A stretch of DNA of 64,000 nucleotides from Serratia surfactantfaciens (GCF_001642805.2 NZ_CP016948.1:248001-312000), one strand, 5' to 3'. Numbered from the stretch's first letter, positions 46,948 through 56,425 are shown. The notes: generated from the sequence alone by a model not told the origin. A program made the numbers and translations.

Positions 46948-48123
46948 TCACGGCGTGGTGGCGCGGTAGCGAACGAAGTAAGGCAGCGCCGGGGTATCCC
47001 GGGCGTCGTCGTAGTGGCTTTCCGGTTCGACCACGGTCTGGCGTGCGTCGTCGCGCCCGTTGTAGCGATACTCCAACGGTTGCCGGTAGCGCACGTCGGA
47101 TGAGCGCAGATCGAAAATCAGCGAGAGACGCGCATCGCCGTTATCCGTTTGGGCAACCAGCTTGTCGTTGCCCGCCCACAGCTGATACAGCGATTTATCG
47201 CCATTTTCCAGCAGCGCCGTCAGCTGCCCATCGGGCTGATAGCGCAGGAGCTGATACAGCCCTCTGTCCAGCGTCTGCGCGATCAGGTAGATGCCGCCAT
47301 CCGGGGCCTGCGCGCTTTCGTTCACGCGCACCAGTAGCCAATGCCATTCAGTCATCTCGCCGGTTTTGCCGTTAACGGCGATGTGCAACGCGCCGGATCC
47401 GAGCACCGGGTTCATCCAGAACAGCACGCGATCTCCATCAACGGCGGTAAAGATCTCGGGCATGGATTTGCGAGCAGCTTTGCCGAAACGCGTCGATGAC
47501 TCTTCCTCGCCGCGCTCAAAGCCCAGCAGCTGCCGCTCGTCCAGCAGTGCCGGCAGATTCAGCGTCTGTCGCCAATGGGCGCCGAAGTCCGGGCTGTAGA
47601 AAATGCCCTCGGTACTGATGAAATACAGCGCGCGTTTTCCCGGCAGCGCCACCAGTTTGCCGCCGATCAAGGACGGGAGATTGTCATCGCCTTCCGCCCA
47701 GGGGAGCAGCGGCCCGATGGTGCCCCGCTGCACATCGACCAGCCGGCGCCCCTTGGACAGAAAAAGCACGCACTCTTGCGCGCTGCAAACCGCATCGTGG
47801 ATCGACTCGTCGAGCTCCCCCAGCATTTGCAATCCCTTTGGGCCGACGAACAGCACCTGGCTGAGGTAGTTGGCCGCCCAGCCGTAAAAGCTGTTGTAGG
47901 CGCTGGTCTCACTTCTTTTGCTGGTGAGCAGCAGAGCGCCGTCCTGTGCCGGGTAGCTGTGGATGAGATCGTAGCGGGCTATCGTCGGCAACGCCTCGTC
48001 GCCCTGGGTCCATTGCCACTGTGCGTAGCGTTGCTCAGGAGCGAGGAAATAAAAGCCCAGCGCGCTGGCCAAAAACAGCGTCAGGATGAGAAGAGGTCTT
48101 TTATAAAGCGCTAACGTCATCAT
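46948..48123 (-). CDS. Membrane-anchored putative beta-propeller-like protein (cluster gene 2)
   Basis: The 391-residue protein starts MMTLALYKRPLLILTLFLAS, one N-terminal anchor, followed by a long soluble region. The region has repeated short beta-like units around 'GRRLVDVQRGTIGPLLPW', 'ALYFISTEGIFYSPDFGAHW' and 'GIYLIAQTLDRGLYQLLRY', suggesting a propeller-type fold with a sialidase/photosystem-stability-like 'SPDFGAHW' turn. Its ATG overlaps the upstream stop (ATGA). Function unknown. Confidence 0.65.
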   Translation of the reverse strand: MMTLALYKRPLLILTLFLASALGFYFLAPEQRYAQWQWTQGDEALPTIARYDLIHSYPAQDGALLLTSKRSETSAYNSFYGWAANYLSQVLFVGPKGLQMLGELDESIHDAVCSAQECVLFLSKGRRLVDVQRGTIGPLLPWAEGDDNLPSLIGGKLVALPGKRALYFISTEGIFYSPDFGAHWRQTLNLPALLDERQLLGFERGEEESSTRFGKAARKSMPEIFTAVDGDRVLFWMNPVLGSGALHIAVNGKTGEMTEWHWLLVRVNESAQAPDGGIYLIAQTLDRGLYQLLRYQPDGQLTALLENGDKSLYQLWAGNDKLVAQTDNGDARLSLIFDLRSSDVRYRQPLEYRYNGRDDARQTVVEPESHYDDARDTPALPYFVRYRATTP

Positions 48124-49406
48124 TTCAGCTCCGTCACCTGTTCCTGCCGCCATAGCCTGCGGCGCAGAGTGCGCAGGTATTTGAACGTCTTAAACGTGCG
48201 GTGCTGGTCAAAAGCGTAGAGGCGGCAGATCTGGGCGAAGCCCTCGATCAGCAGCGCCAGGCCGCTGACCATCAGCATCATCAGCAGCAGAATCGGCGGC
48301 AATTCGCTGCCGAGGCGCTTCAGGGTCCAGGCATCCAGGTGAAAGCCGGCAGGGGTATCGGCGTTATCCCACACTATCAGGGCGAGCATAATGCACATCA
48401 TGATCGCGCCGAGAATGAAGACGGCGCGTGCGCACAGGTTAAGGCCGGCTTCGGTGAAGTAGCGATTGCTGCCGATGAGATAGGTCTGGCGGTCGCGGTG
48501 ATTGATGATTCCACGCACCTTGGGCAACTCGGGAATGACGTCATTCTCGCAGTACAACACCTGCAGCGGGTCGCCTTTGGCGATGAAAAGCGGATGTTGC
48601 CGACGAAATACCGGATGCAGTTTGGTATTGGGGACGTTGAGCGCGCGGGTCGTCAACGCGAAGTGCGTATCCTTCTGACGCCACGCATAAGTGTCCAAAT
48701 ACTGTACCTGCCGCGGGAGCTCATATTGGCAGAGTTCGTAGCTCAGGGCGTTGACCGTCTCGATGCCGGAGGCCTCGACGCCGTTCGGAAGGGGAGGCGC
48801 GGTCTGCAGCGGTGCGGTCGTCGGCACGGTGTCTGCGCGGGCGGCCCGGTATTTGATGCCGGGGATTTTCAGGCTGAGTGAGCCGGGCGGCGTGACGTCT
48901 TGCCCCTGCAGCACGCGATCCAGCGCCCTGAGCAGGCGCCTGCGGCCGCGGTGCCCGATCAGCAGCAGCTCTGAACCGACGAACAACACCATGCCGACAC
49001 CGATAAGACCGGCGATGATGGCGATAAAGAACAGGACGATGGTCAGCCAGGAGTCTTCCCGGTCCATGATGAAAAAGCCCGCCGGGAAACCGCCGGCCAG
49101 CACGATGCCCAGCAGCAGCAGGGCAAAGTATTTCAGCTTGTATTTCAGCGTTCTGTCGGGCTCCAGCCGGCCTTTCGTGCCGTGCAGCAGCCAGTGCAGC
49201 CAGTAGCTGCCGTCCCGCAGGCGGTGAGCGCCGATCTTCACCCGATCGCCGGCGGCGAGCGTGGCCAGCAGGTTTTCGCTGTCGCTGAAGTCGTCGCGGT
49301 AAAAAAAGAACGTTTGGCCGGAAGCGATGAGCCTCACCAGGTTGTCGGGCGCCGTCTGTTGGCAGGCGCATTGCTCGACGGTCACATGAAAAAATTGGGT
49401 TTGCAT
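48120..49406 (-). CDS. Polytopic membrane protein of unknown function (cluster gene 1)
   Basis: The 428-residue protein has a soluble N-terminal domain (about 1-85) and paired helices near 93-112 and 118-145. A cytosolic or periplasmic central domain (about 170-310) follows, with 'PVFRRQHPLFIAKGDPLQVL' and 'RGIINHRDRQTYLIGSNRYF'. Further helices lie in the C-terminal part. It is the first gene of a three-gene minus-strand operon. I do not recognise the family. Confidence 0.7.
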   Translation of the reverse strand: MQTQFFHVTVEQCACQQTAPDNLVRLIASGQTFFFYRDDFSDSENLLATLAAGDRVKIGAHRLRDGSYWLHWLLHGTKGRLEPDRTLKYKLKYFALLLLGIVLAGGFPAGFFIMDREDSWLTIVLFFIAIIAGLIGVGMVLFVGSELLLIGHRGRRRLLRALDRVLQGQDVTPPGSLSLKIPGIKYRAARADTVPTTAPLQTAPPLPNGVEASGIETVNALSYELCQYELPRQVQYLDTYAWRQKDTHFALTTRALNVPNTKLHPVFRRQHPLFIAKGDPLQVLYCENDVIPELPKVRGIINHRDRQTYLIGSNRYFTEAGLNLCARAVFILGAIMMCIMLALIVWDNADTPAGFHLDAWTLKRLGSELPPILLLMMLMVSGLALLIEGFAQICRLYAFDQHRTFKTFKYLRTLRRRLWRQEQVTELK

Positions 49407-49459
49407 GTCATTCCCTGTCAGCGGGCGTGGCCCGAAAATTCATCCCTGGCGCCGGGTAT

Positions 49460-49999
49460 TCAGCGCTTTTTCATCAACGGCAGCATGCGCACCAGCGCAT
49501 TGTCCTTGACGATGTAGTGGTGGAACAGCGCGGCGGCGGCATGCAGGCCGATCAGCCAGTAGCCGAATGACGCCAGCGTTTTGTGCCAGCCGATAATCAT
49601 CCGCGCCTGCGGCCGATCGGCCACCTCGGCGAACGGCATCGGCAGGCCGAACAGGTACCACTCCTTGCCACCCAGATAGCGCGAATACACTCCCAGCACC
49701 GGTAGCGTCAACAGCAGCAGGTAAATCAGGGTATGCGTCAGATGCGCCAGGCCGGTTTGCCACTTCGGCGGCTTGGGCGTGATAGCGGGAGTGGCGTGAC
49801 GCCAGCGCAGGAACAGGCGGGCGATCATCAGCGCAAACACCGTCACGCCGCAGCTGAAGTGGGTGACGACCAGCACGTACCACGGCGCGCTGCCCGGCTC
49901 GGCAAAGCCCCGCAGCTCGATGGCGGCGCAGGTGATGACCAGCAGGATCGCCACCAGCCAGTGCAGGCGGATTTGCCACGGCATGTAGGTGTTTGGCAC
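49460..49999 (-). CDS. cybB: Cytochrome b561
   Basis: The 179-residue four-helix di-heme protein is aligned to E. coli CybB. The start is GTG at 49999 (V/MPNTYMPWQIRLHWLVAIL), which matches the CybB N-terminus and has 'aagg' upstream. Heme-ligand His lie in 'RLHWLVA', 'THFSCGVT', 'GWHKTLASFGYWLIGLHAAA' and 'LFHHYIVKDNALVRM'. It moves electrons from ubiquinol or superoxide in the inner membrane. Confidence 0.9.
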   Translation of the reverse strand: MPNTYMPWQIRLHWLVAILLVITCAAIELRGFAEPGSAPWYVLVVTHFSCGVTVFALMIARLFLRWRHATPAITPKPPKWQTGLAHLTHTLIYLLLLTLPVLGVYSRYLGGKEWYLFGLPMPFAEVADRPQARMIIGWHKTLASFGYWLIGLHAAAALFHHYIVKDNALVRMLPLMKKR

Positions 50000-50260
50000 C
50001 GGGTTACCTTCTGATGTTAAAGGGTCTGTACGCCGATGGTAACGAAATGTTACAGGCGAGGAAAGCGCCTGCATGCAGTTTAAGCAAAATGCCAGGGGGA
50101 TAGGCTTATTAAGCTATGAATTTAATGGGTTAAGTGCCTGGCGACAGGGGAGACAGTTAGCATCGTAAGTTGTGAAGTTAATGCGCGGTAGGTTCAGAGG
50201 CTGGCAGCTTATTAAGCGATGAGACGGGGGGCGCCGCAGCCCCGCTGCGGCGCCCTGGGG

Positions 50261-51862
50261 TCAGTTTAATTTGGCCTTGGCGAAATCGCTGCCGTTCACG
50301 TCCACCACATAGCCGCTCAGGTTGCTGCGGGTGGCGTAGAACACCTTGCCGGTGGCCAACGGCAGCCACGGCGCCTGTTTGGCGAAGATCACCTGCGCCT
50401 GTTGATACAGCTTGGCGCGCGCCTGCGGCTGGTTTTCCTGGATCGCCTGCTGGATCAGTTTGTCGTAATCCTTATCGCACCAGCGCGCCACGTTGGCGCC
50501 GCTCTGCACGCCGGCGCAGCCGAGCAGGGTGGCGAAGTTATCCGGATCGCCGTTGTCCGACACCCAACCGTAAAGCGCGCTCTGCTGTTCACCTTTGCGC
50601 AGCCCGGCCAGATACTGGCCCCACTCCCAGGTGACGATCTTGGCCTTCACGCCCACCTTCGCCCAGTCGCTCTGAATCATCTCGGCGATGCGCTTCGAGT
50701 TCGGGTTGTAGGGGCGCTGTACCGGCATCGACCAGATGTCGGTCTCAAAGCCCTGCTCCAGCCCGGCCTGCTTCAGCAGTTCGCGCGCCTTCTGCGGATC
50801 GTAGGCGTACTCCGGCAGTTTATCGTTGTAGCCCAGCATGCCCGGCGGCAGCAGCGAATTGGCCGGGGTGCCGCTGTCTTTGAACACGGCGGCGACGATC
50901 GCTTTCTTGTCTACCGCGTAGCTCAGCGCCTGGCGCACCAGCAGGTTGTCGAACGGTTTTTTCTGGGTGTTGAACGCCAGATAGCCGACGTTCAGCCCGG
51001 TAATATCGTGCAGCTGCAGGTTACTGTCGGCCTTGATGGCGGCGAATTGTTCCGGCAGCGGTGCCGGGATGATCTGGCATTCGTTGGTTTTCAGCTTGGC
51101 CAGCCGGGTTTGCGGATCCGGCGTAATGGAGAAGATCAGGTGCTTGCTGGCCACTTCGCCCTGCCAGTAGTGCGGGTTGGCGATGTAGCGGATCAGCGAA
51201 TCCTGCTTGTACTGCTGCAGCGCGAACGGCCCGGTGCCGATCGGCCAGTTGTCGACGTATTCCGGCGTGCCCTTTTTCAACATCGCGTCGGCGTACTCGG
51301 CGGACAGGATCGAGGCGAAATCCATCGCCCAATCGGCGACGAAGGCGGCGTTGGGCTGGCTCAGCGTGAAGCGCACGTGATGCTCGTCCACCGCTTCCAC
51401 CTTGGTGATCAGTTTATCCAGCCCCATGTCGGTGAAGTATTCATAGTTGCCGCCGGAAACCTTGTGGTAGGGGTTAGCGGGATCCTTCTGCCGCATTACG
51501 GTGAACACCACGTCTTCGGCATTGAAGTCGCGCGTTGGGGTGAAGTATTTGTTGCTGTTGAATTTCACCCCCTGGCGCAGGGTGAAGGTGTAGGTCTTGC
51601 CGTCTGGGCTGACACTCCACTCGGTGGCCAGCGAAGGAGCGGGCGTTTTATCGCTTTCACGCAGCGTTACCAGCCGGTTGTACAGCACCTGTGAGGTGGC
51701 GATAAAGGTCGGCCCGGAGCTGGAAAGCTGTGGGTTGAACGATTCCGGCGAGGCGACGGTGCAGTACACCAGCGCATCGGAAGCGGCCAGCGCGCCGCCC
51801 GCCGACAACAGGCCGCAGCCGGCCAGCGCCAATCCGGCGATAGGGTGTTTTAAAAACGTCAA
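50261..51862 (-). CDS. Periplasmic peptide-binding protein (DppA-like)
   Basis: The 533-residue SBP family 5 protein has a signal peptide ending 'GGALAASDAL'. Family stretches are 'LVYCTVASPESFNPQLSSSG', 'WSVSPDGKTYTFTLRQGVKF', 'PIGTGPFALQQYK' and 'LLPPGMLGYND'. It delivers peptides to an ABC permease, but no permease genes adjoin it, so it is an orphan binding component, probably serving Dpp/Opp transporters elsewhere. A GC-rich hairpin at 50229-50254 follows the stop without a clear T run. Confidence 0.9.
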   Translation of the reverse strand: MTFLKHPIAGLALAGCGLLSAGGALAASDALVYCTVASPESFNPQLSSSGPTFIATSQVLYNRLVTLRESDKTPAPSLATEWSVSPDGKTYTFTLRQGVKFNSNKYFTPTRDFNAEDVVFTVMRQKDPANPYHKVSGGNYEYFTDMGLDKLITKVEAVDEHHVRFTLSQPNAAFVADWAMDFASILSAEYADAMLKKGTPEYVDNWPIGTGPFALQQYKQDSLIRYIANPHYWQGEVASKHLIFSITPDPQTRLAKLKTNECQIIPAPLPEQFAAIKADSNLQLHDITGLNVGYLAFNTQKKPFDNLLVRQALSYAVDKKAIVAAVFKDSGTPANSLLPPGMLGYNDKLPEYAYDPQKARELLKQAGLEQGFETDIWSMPVQRPYNPNSKRIAEMIQSDWAKVGVKAKIVTWEWGQYLAGLRKGEQQSALYGWVSDNGDPDNFATLLGCAGVQSGANVARWCDKDYDKLIQQAIQENQPQARAKLYQQAQVIFAKQAPWLPLATGKVFYATRSNLSGYVVDVNGSDFAKAKLN

Positions 51863-52036
51863 GGCAAGATCCTCAGGTGGAATGGGCCGTTACCGGCGAA
51901 TTGATTTAACTATAGATAACGGATGGCGAGACGGGGAACAAGCCTCTCATCTGCGCATTCTGTGCGCCCCGCATTGCTTGCCTTTACGGCGTAGATCTAC
52001 ACTGCGGGACAATCACTCACTCGCAAGGATTTCCCG

Positions 52037-52618
52037 ATGAGCCACTTTCGCCCTGTCGCCCTCGAACACGCCAGCCGCCTGCTGAACCACGGGCCGACGG
52101 TCTTGATCACCAGTCGCAGCCGCGACGGCGCCAAACGCAACGTGATGGCCGCCGCCTGGTCGATGCCGGTGGAGTTCAGCCCACCGCGCATCGCCATCGT
52201 GGTCGATAAAGGCGCACACAGTCGGCAGATGATCGAAGAGAGCGGCGCATTCGGTATTTGCGTGCCGGCGGCGATGTTCATCGACGCCACCTACGCGGTC
52301 GGCAGCGTGTCCGGGCTGGACGACGACAAGTTCTCCCGCTTCCACATCGCCGCAGCGCCGAGCGCCACGCTGCAGGTGCCGCTGATCGAACAGGGCTGCG
52401 TGGCGTGGCTGGAGTGTCGGTTGCTGCCGGAAAGCGGCGCGCAGGAAAAATACGACACCTGTTTCGGTGAGGTGCTGAGCGCGGCGGCGGACGAACGGGT
52501 ATTCCAACAGGGGCGCTGGCACTTCACCGCCGCCAATGCGGATCTGCACACCATTCATCATCTGGGGGCGGGCAATTTCGTGCGCAGCGGCGAGACGCTG
52601 CGGGCCAAACCGCTTTAA
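52037..52618 (+). CDS. Flavin reductase-like protein
   Basis: The 193-residue protein of the FMN-binding split-barrel flavin reductase family shows 'PTVLITSRSRDGAKRNVMAA' then 'AWSMPVEFSPPRIAIVVDKG' and 'SRQMIEESGAFGICVPA'. It is cytoplasmic. It converges with an hxlR-type gene (4-bp overlap), which itself diverges from a quinone-reductase gene. The three may form a redox-stress module; the electron partner is unknown. Confidence 0.82.
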   Translation: MSHFRPVALEHASRLLNHGPTVLITSRSRDGAKRNVMAAAWSMPVEFSPPRIAIVVDKGAHSRQMIEESGAFGICVPAAMFIDATYAVGSVSGLDDDKFSRFHIAAAPSATLQVPLIEQGCVAWLECRLLPESGAQEKYDTCFGEVLSAAADERVFQQGRWHFTAANADLHTIHHLGAGNFVRSGETLRAKPL

Positions 52619-52995
52619 TCGGCCTTGCGCCTGCGGTCAGCATCATAGCGCTCGCGGGCGGCGTCCAGCTCGGGGAAATGGTATTCCGCCCACTTATCCA
52701 GCGCCGCCAGCGTCTCGACCAGCGAGCAGGCGACGGCGCTGAGCCGGTATTCCACATGCGACTGATTCTTTTCACTTAAATCCAGCCGTTCGAGCAGCCC
52801 ATTGCGTTCCAATTGACGCAGCGTTTGTGTCAGCACCTTCTGCGAAATGCCGTCGATGCGGCGCAGCAGCTCGCCGTTGCGCATCGGGCGTTGTGCCAGC
52901 GCAGGCAGGATCAGCATCACCCACTTGCCGGAAATCAGCGCCAGCGCATCGCGCGCGGAACACTTGCTCGAATAGACGTCGCCGGGATAAGCCAT
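52615..52995 (-). CDS. HxlR-family transcription regulator
   Basis: The 126-residue winged-helix protein has the family signature 'CSARDALALISGKWVMLILP', 'LLRRIDGISQKVLTQTLRQL' and 'ERNGLLERLDLSEKNQSHVE', followed by 'YRLSAVACSLVETLAALDKW'. The N-terminal Cys in 'SSKCSARD' is the usual redox or aldehyde-sensing position. It is divergent from the NAD(P)H quinone reductase gene 84 bp away, which it probably controls. Confidence 0.9.
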   Translation of the reverse strand: MAYPGDVYSSKCSARDALALISGKWVMLILPALAQRPMRNGELLRRIDGISQKVLTQTLRQLERNGLLERLDLSEKNQSHVEYRLSAVACSLVETLAALDKWAEYHFPELDAARERYDADRRRKAD

Positions 52996-53079
52996 TGGGG
53001 GTTACCTTCAGGTGCGTAATTGCCAAGGGGGTGAGAAAGCCACAGCATAACAGCACCACCTTACAACGGGAGAAACAGG

Positions 53080-53847
53080 ATGAACGTGCTGATTGTGCTG
53101 GCTCACCCCGAGCCGCATTCTTTCAATGCTCATTTGGCTGAACAGGCGCGGCAGGCCTGGCTGACGCAGGGGCACCAGGTGAAGACGGTCGATCTGTATC
53201 AGGAGGGGTTTGATCCGCGCGAGGGCGCCGGCCACTACCCCAGCAGAAAGCAGGCGGACAGATTTGATGCGATGCAGGAGCAGCGCCATCACTGGACGAT
53301 CCAGGCGCTGCCGGCGGAGATCCGGCGACATATCGAGCTGCTGCGCTGGGCGGATACGCTGGTACTGCAGTTTCCTTTCTGGTGGTTCGGCGCGCCGGCC
53401 ATCATCAAGGGCTGGATGGATCGGGTGTTCGTTTACGGCGGGATCTACGACAGCCGCCACCGCCATGAGAACGGCGTGATGCGCGGCAAGCGGGCGCTGC
53501 TGACCGTCACCGCCGGCGCTTCCGCTCAGGCCTGTGCGCCGGACGGGCGTGACGGCGATATGCGGCTGATGCTGTGGCCAATCATGCATGCGCTGCACTA
53601 TATCGGCTTTAGCGTGCTGGAGCCGTTCCTGGTCTATGGCGTGCGCGGCGGGTTGACGGACGAGGCTCTGCAGGCGCAGAACGCCGCTTTGGTGCAGGTG
53701 ACGCAGGCGTATCGGGACGGTTTGAACGCGTTTCCCGCCTGGCCGGCGGTGCCGTTCAACCGCAATGAGGATTTTGACGCCGATCTGGCGCTGAAACCCG
53801 ATGCGCCGGTCTACAGCCCGTTCGTGCGGCACCGCGATCCGGATTAA
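53080..53847 (+). CDS. NAD(P)H quinone reductase, MdaB/KefF-like flavodoxin fold
   Basis: The 255-residue protein has family motifs 'NVLIVLAHPEPHSFNAHLAE' at the N-terminus, 'LQFPFWWFGAPAIIKGWMDR' and 'VFVYGGIYD' in the middle. This is the NQO1-like FAD/FMN family that reduces quinones by two electrons. 'gggagaaacagg' precedes the ATG. It is divergent from hxlR, whose product likely regulates it. The last 4 bp overlap a small convergent gene. Confidence 0.87.
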   Translation: MNVLIVLAHPEPHSFNAHLAEQARQAWLTQGHQVKTVDLYQEGFDPREGAGHYPSRKQADRFDAMQEQRHHWTIQALPAEIRRHIELLRWADTLVLQFPFWWFGAPAIIKGWMDRVFVYGGIYDSRHRHENGVMRGKRALLTVTAGASAQACAPDGRDGDMRLMLWPIMHALHYIGFSVLEPFLVYGVRGGLTDEALQAQNAALVQVTQAYRDGLNAFPAWPAVPFNRNEDFDADLALKPDAPVYSPFVRHRDPD

Positions 53848-54092
53848 AACCCGGCCTTCAGCAGCTCCTCGCGCAAATCGTCGATAATCGCCGGTTCGAT
53901 GTCGGGGAACTGCTGCTGAATATCGGCGATGGCTTCGGCAACGCTGGGGCCGGCGAAGGTGCCGGAGAAGGGCAGCAGCGGCAGATTGGCGTCGCTGTCC
54001 GGCAGTTCACCGCGGATCGTGCCGGTGATCATGCCCGCTTTTTTTTCCGCCGTGAGGTCGTACTCTCCCACGTTTTTGTCGATCGGTTTCAT
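53844..54092 (-). CDS. Small protein of unknown function
   Basis: The 82-residue acidic protein starts MKPIDKNVGEYDLTAEKKAG, then 'FSGTFAGPSVAEAIADIQQQ' and 'FPDIEPAIIDDLREELLKAG'. It has no signal or membrane segment. The longer frame to 54167 has no good ribosome site. Family not recognised. Confidence 0.65.
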   Translation of the reverse strand: MKPIDKNVGEYDLTAEKKAGMITGTIRGELPDSDANLPLLPFSGTFAGPSVAEAIADIQQQFPDIEPAIIDDLREELLKAGF

Positions 54093-54287
54093 TGGCCACC
54101 TCGCTGTCGGTGAGTGTTTTGCCCTGTCTGTTAAAGCATAGTGTTTCAGGCAATGAATACCAATCAATGTATATAATATTAATATAAAACAATAAGATGA
54201 CTCTCTCCTGCCGTTTGACGTTCGCGGGCGTTCAGCGCTATGCTCGTGGCGCTGAAGGAACCTTCCTCACTGACAGGGATAGACGAT

Positions 54288-54692
54288 ATGAAAAGACTGA
54301 AAAGCGCGGCGCTGTTGCTGCCGCTGTTGGCGCTCAGCGCCTGCACCCAGCATCTCAGCAGCGCCGAGCTGCATGCCAAGCACTACATTTATCAAACCCG
54401 CGACGACTTCGAGCCGGGGTTCCGCACCGACGTGAACGGCAGCATTAAAAACGCCGTGCCGATGTTCGAACAATTCTACCAAATGGGGAAAAAGGATCGC
54501 GCGGCGGGCGTGGCGCGCAGTGAAGCGCAGAAAAAAGCCGACTATCTGGCCAGCCCGGAATTCCAGCAGAACATGGAACACAAAACCATCTTCATCAACC
54601 GCGCCTACAGCGGCTCCGACAATCCTAAACGCCGTCAGGTGCTCTCGCAGGAGGCGGTAGGCGCCTATTGGGACGGCTACGAAGGGCGCTGA
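54288..54692 (+). CDS. Exc2-family lipoprotein
   Basis: The 134-residue lipoprotein has lipobox 'LLALSACTQ'. The body 'AKHYIYQTRDDFEPGFRTDV' and 'KNAVPMFEQFYQMGKKDRAA' resembles Exc2, the ColE1 plasmid exclusion lipoprotein, and its chromosomal relatives. The start at 54288 gives a standard signal (MKRLKSAALLLPLL); a longer frame from 54240 lacks a ribosome site. Role in the chromosome unknown. Confidence 0.8.
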   Translation: MKRLKSAALLLPLLALSACTQHLSSAELHAKHYIYQTRDDFEPGFRTDVNGSIKNAVPMFEQFYQMGKKDRAAGVARSEAQKKADYLASPEFQQNMEHKTIFINRAYSGSDNPKRRQVLSQEAVGAYWDGYEGR

Positions 54693-54800
54693 ACATAATC
54701 CCTCACAAATAGAAGGTAATAAAAACTGGTCTTCTGGCGGTTATTTGATTATAAAAACCGCCGCTAAGGACGATGTTCATAGATGAAACCAGGAGTGTTT

Positions 54801-55442
54801 ATGTTGGCAAAAGTTAAGCGTTCGTTCGCCGCCGCCGTCGTATTGATGTTGGCGTTACCCGCGGTTCAGGCCGCGGATTACCGTGCGGGCGAGCAATACA
54901 CCCGGCTGGATAAGCCGGTGGCCACCGCGCCGGCGGTGGTGGAATTTTTCTCCTTCTACTGCGGCCCTTGCTATCAGTTCGCCGAAACCTATCGCGTAGG
55001 CAGCACTGTCGCGCAGGCGCTGCCCGCCGGCGAGAAGCTGACCAAATATCACGTCAGCCTGATGGGCAAACTGGGCAATGAGCTGACCGAGGCCTGGGCG
55101 GTGGCGACGGTGCTGGGCGTGGAAGACAAGATTGAAGGGCCGATGTTCGAAGCGGTGCAGAAACAGCGCGCCGTCAACGGCGCCGAGGATATTCAGCGGG
55201 TGTTCACGGCGGCCGGCATCGATGCCGCCACCTACGAAAACGCGCGCCACAGCCTGCTGGTCAAAGGATTGATCGCCAAGCAGAACGAAGCGGTGAAAGC
55301 GTTCGAGGTGCGCGGCACCCCGTCGTTCTACGTGGCAGGCAAATACAAGATAGACAATGCCGGCATGGCCAGCACCAGCGTTGAAGGCTACGCCAAAGAG
55401 TATGCGGCGGTGGTGCGTTACCTGTTGGACAAACAGCCGTAA
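54801..55442 (+). CDS. DsbA-like periplasmic thiol-disulfide protein (CGPC)
   Basis: The 213-residue protein starts MLAKVKRSFAAAVVLMLALP ('aggag' upstream), signal ending 'AVQAAD'. The thioredoxin-fold active site is 'FFSFYCGPCYQF' (Cys54-Cys57), and the cis-Pro loop 'VRGTPSFYVAGKYKIDN' is DsbA-type. Canonical DsbA has CPHC, so this is a paralogue, with the dipeptide typical of thioredoxin; redox potential and partner may differ. No DsbB-like gene adjoins. Confidence 0.88.
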   Translation: MLAKVKRSFAAAVVLMLALPAVQAADYRAGEQYTRLDKPVATAPAVVEFFSFYCGPCYQFAETYRVGSTVAQALPAGEKLTKYHVSLMGKLGNELTEAWAVATVLGVEDKIEGPMFEAVQKQRAVNGAEDIQRVFTAAGIDAATYENARHSLLVKGLIAKQNEAVKAFEVRGTPSFYVAGKYKIDNAGMASTSVEGYAKEYAAVVRYLLDKQP

Positions 55443-55477
55443 ACTGGGCCGCCTGGGCCCGGTGTTAGCCGCCGGGT

Positions 55478-56200
55478 CTATTTCGCCGCGGGCAAATCCA
55501 ACGCCTGACGCAGCTCGTCGCGCGCTTGCCGATACTGTTGCTGGAAATCCTGCTGCTGTGAAAGCTGCTGGCTGATCACGCTGCCGGCGATGCGGCCCAT
55601 CTCGATATCGGAAGGGTAGTGAATGCCCGCCACTACCCGGTTGTCGCCGTATTGCCAGGCGCGCGTCATGATGGCGGCGCGCTTCTCCGGCACCATGTTG
55701 GCCAGGGTAATGCCCATCAGCGTGCCCAGCGTGGTGTGGCCGGAAGGCCAGGAGCCGGAGCTGGAGCGTTTGACGATCGGCTCGATGCGGCTGTCCAGCA
55801 TATGCGGGCGCGGGCGCTTCCAGAAATCTTTCGCCGGATCGACCACCGCCGCTTCGGTAGCGACGATGCGATCGAAGAAGGCGCTCACGGCCGGCAACGC
55901 CTGGGCGTTGAACTTCGGCCCTATCACGTTGCTGTACACCCAAACGTTCTCTTCCGCATCCGCTTTGGCCTGGCTGGCCATCTCCGGCGTGCGTTTCTGT
56001 TGCATGTCGAGCACTTCCCGCAGTTCGCGCTGGGTCTGAGCCGAGTCGTTGGCCGGCGGCGGCGGCAGAATGTGGGTCAGATCCACCTGCTGCGCGGTGG
56101 TGAACGGTTGGGCTTCCTCTGCCGCCTGCGCGTGGAACGCGGCCAGCGCGCTGGCGGTAAACAAGCACAGCGCCAAAGCGGATTTTTGCAATGATTTCAT
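55478..56200 (-). CDS. Class A acid phosphatase (PAP2 family, PhoN-like)
   Basis: The 240-residue secreted enzyme has a signal ending 'FHAQAAEE'. The PAP2 signature is present: 'KDFWKRPRP' (K-x6-RP), 'SSSGSWPSGHTTLGT' (PSGH) and 'NRVVAGIHYPSDIEMGR' (R-x5-H-x3-D). Family members are periplasmic nonspecific phosphatases that free phosphate from nucleotides and sugars. It converges with the DsbA-like gene. Confidence 0.93.
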   Translation of the reverse strand: MKSLQKSALALCLFTASALAAFHAQAAEEAQPFTTAQQVDLTHILPPPPANDSAQTQRELREVLDMQQKRTPEMASQAKADAEENVWVYSNVIGPKFNAQALPAVSAFFDRIVATEAAVVDPAKDFWKRPRPHMLDSRIEPIVKRSSSGSWPSGHTTLGTLMGITLANMVPEKRAAIMTRAWQYGDNRVVAGIHYPSDIEMGRIAGSVISQQLSQQQDFQQQYRQARDELRQALDLPAAK

Positions 56201-56425
56201 CGGATCAGGTCCAGGGTGTCAAAGTGAAGGGAACAGCAGCCTTGTATCTTTGATGAGGGTTGTGATGATGCGATGACGGTTTCGTGGCGAATTGATGACA
56301 ACGCGCCCGGTGAATTGTGATCGCGGCGCCAAATCCCCCGTTGATCATTGATTGTGTGTTAACGGATTGTTATGGTGTTTTTCTGTTCAACGGCGCAGCG
56401 CTGCTGCTGTTCGAAGGGAGAGATC

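Noticed and set aside
50223..50254. Terminator for the peptide-binding protein gene
   Set aside because: The GC-rich stem is clear but lacks a T run on the minus strand, so intrinsic termination is unsupported.
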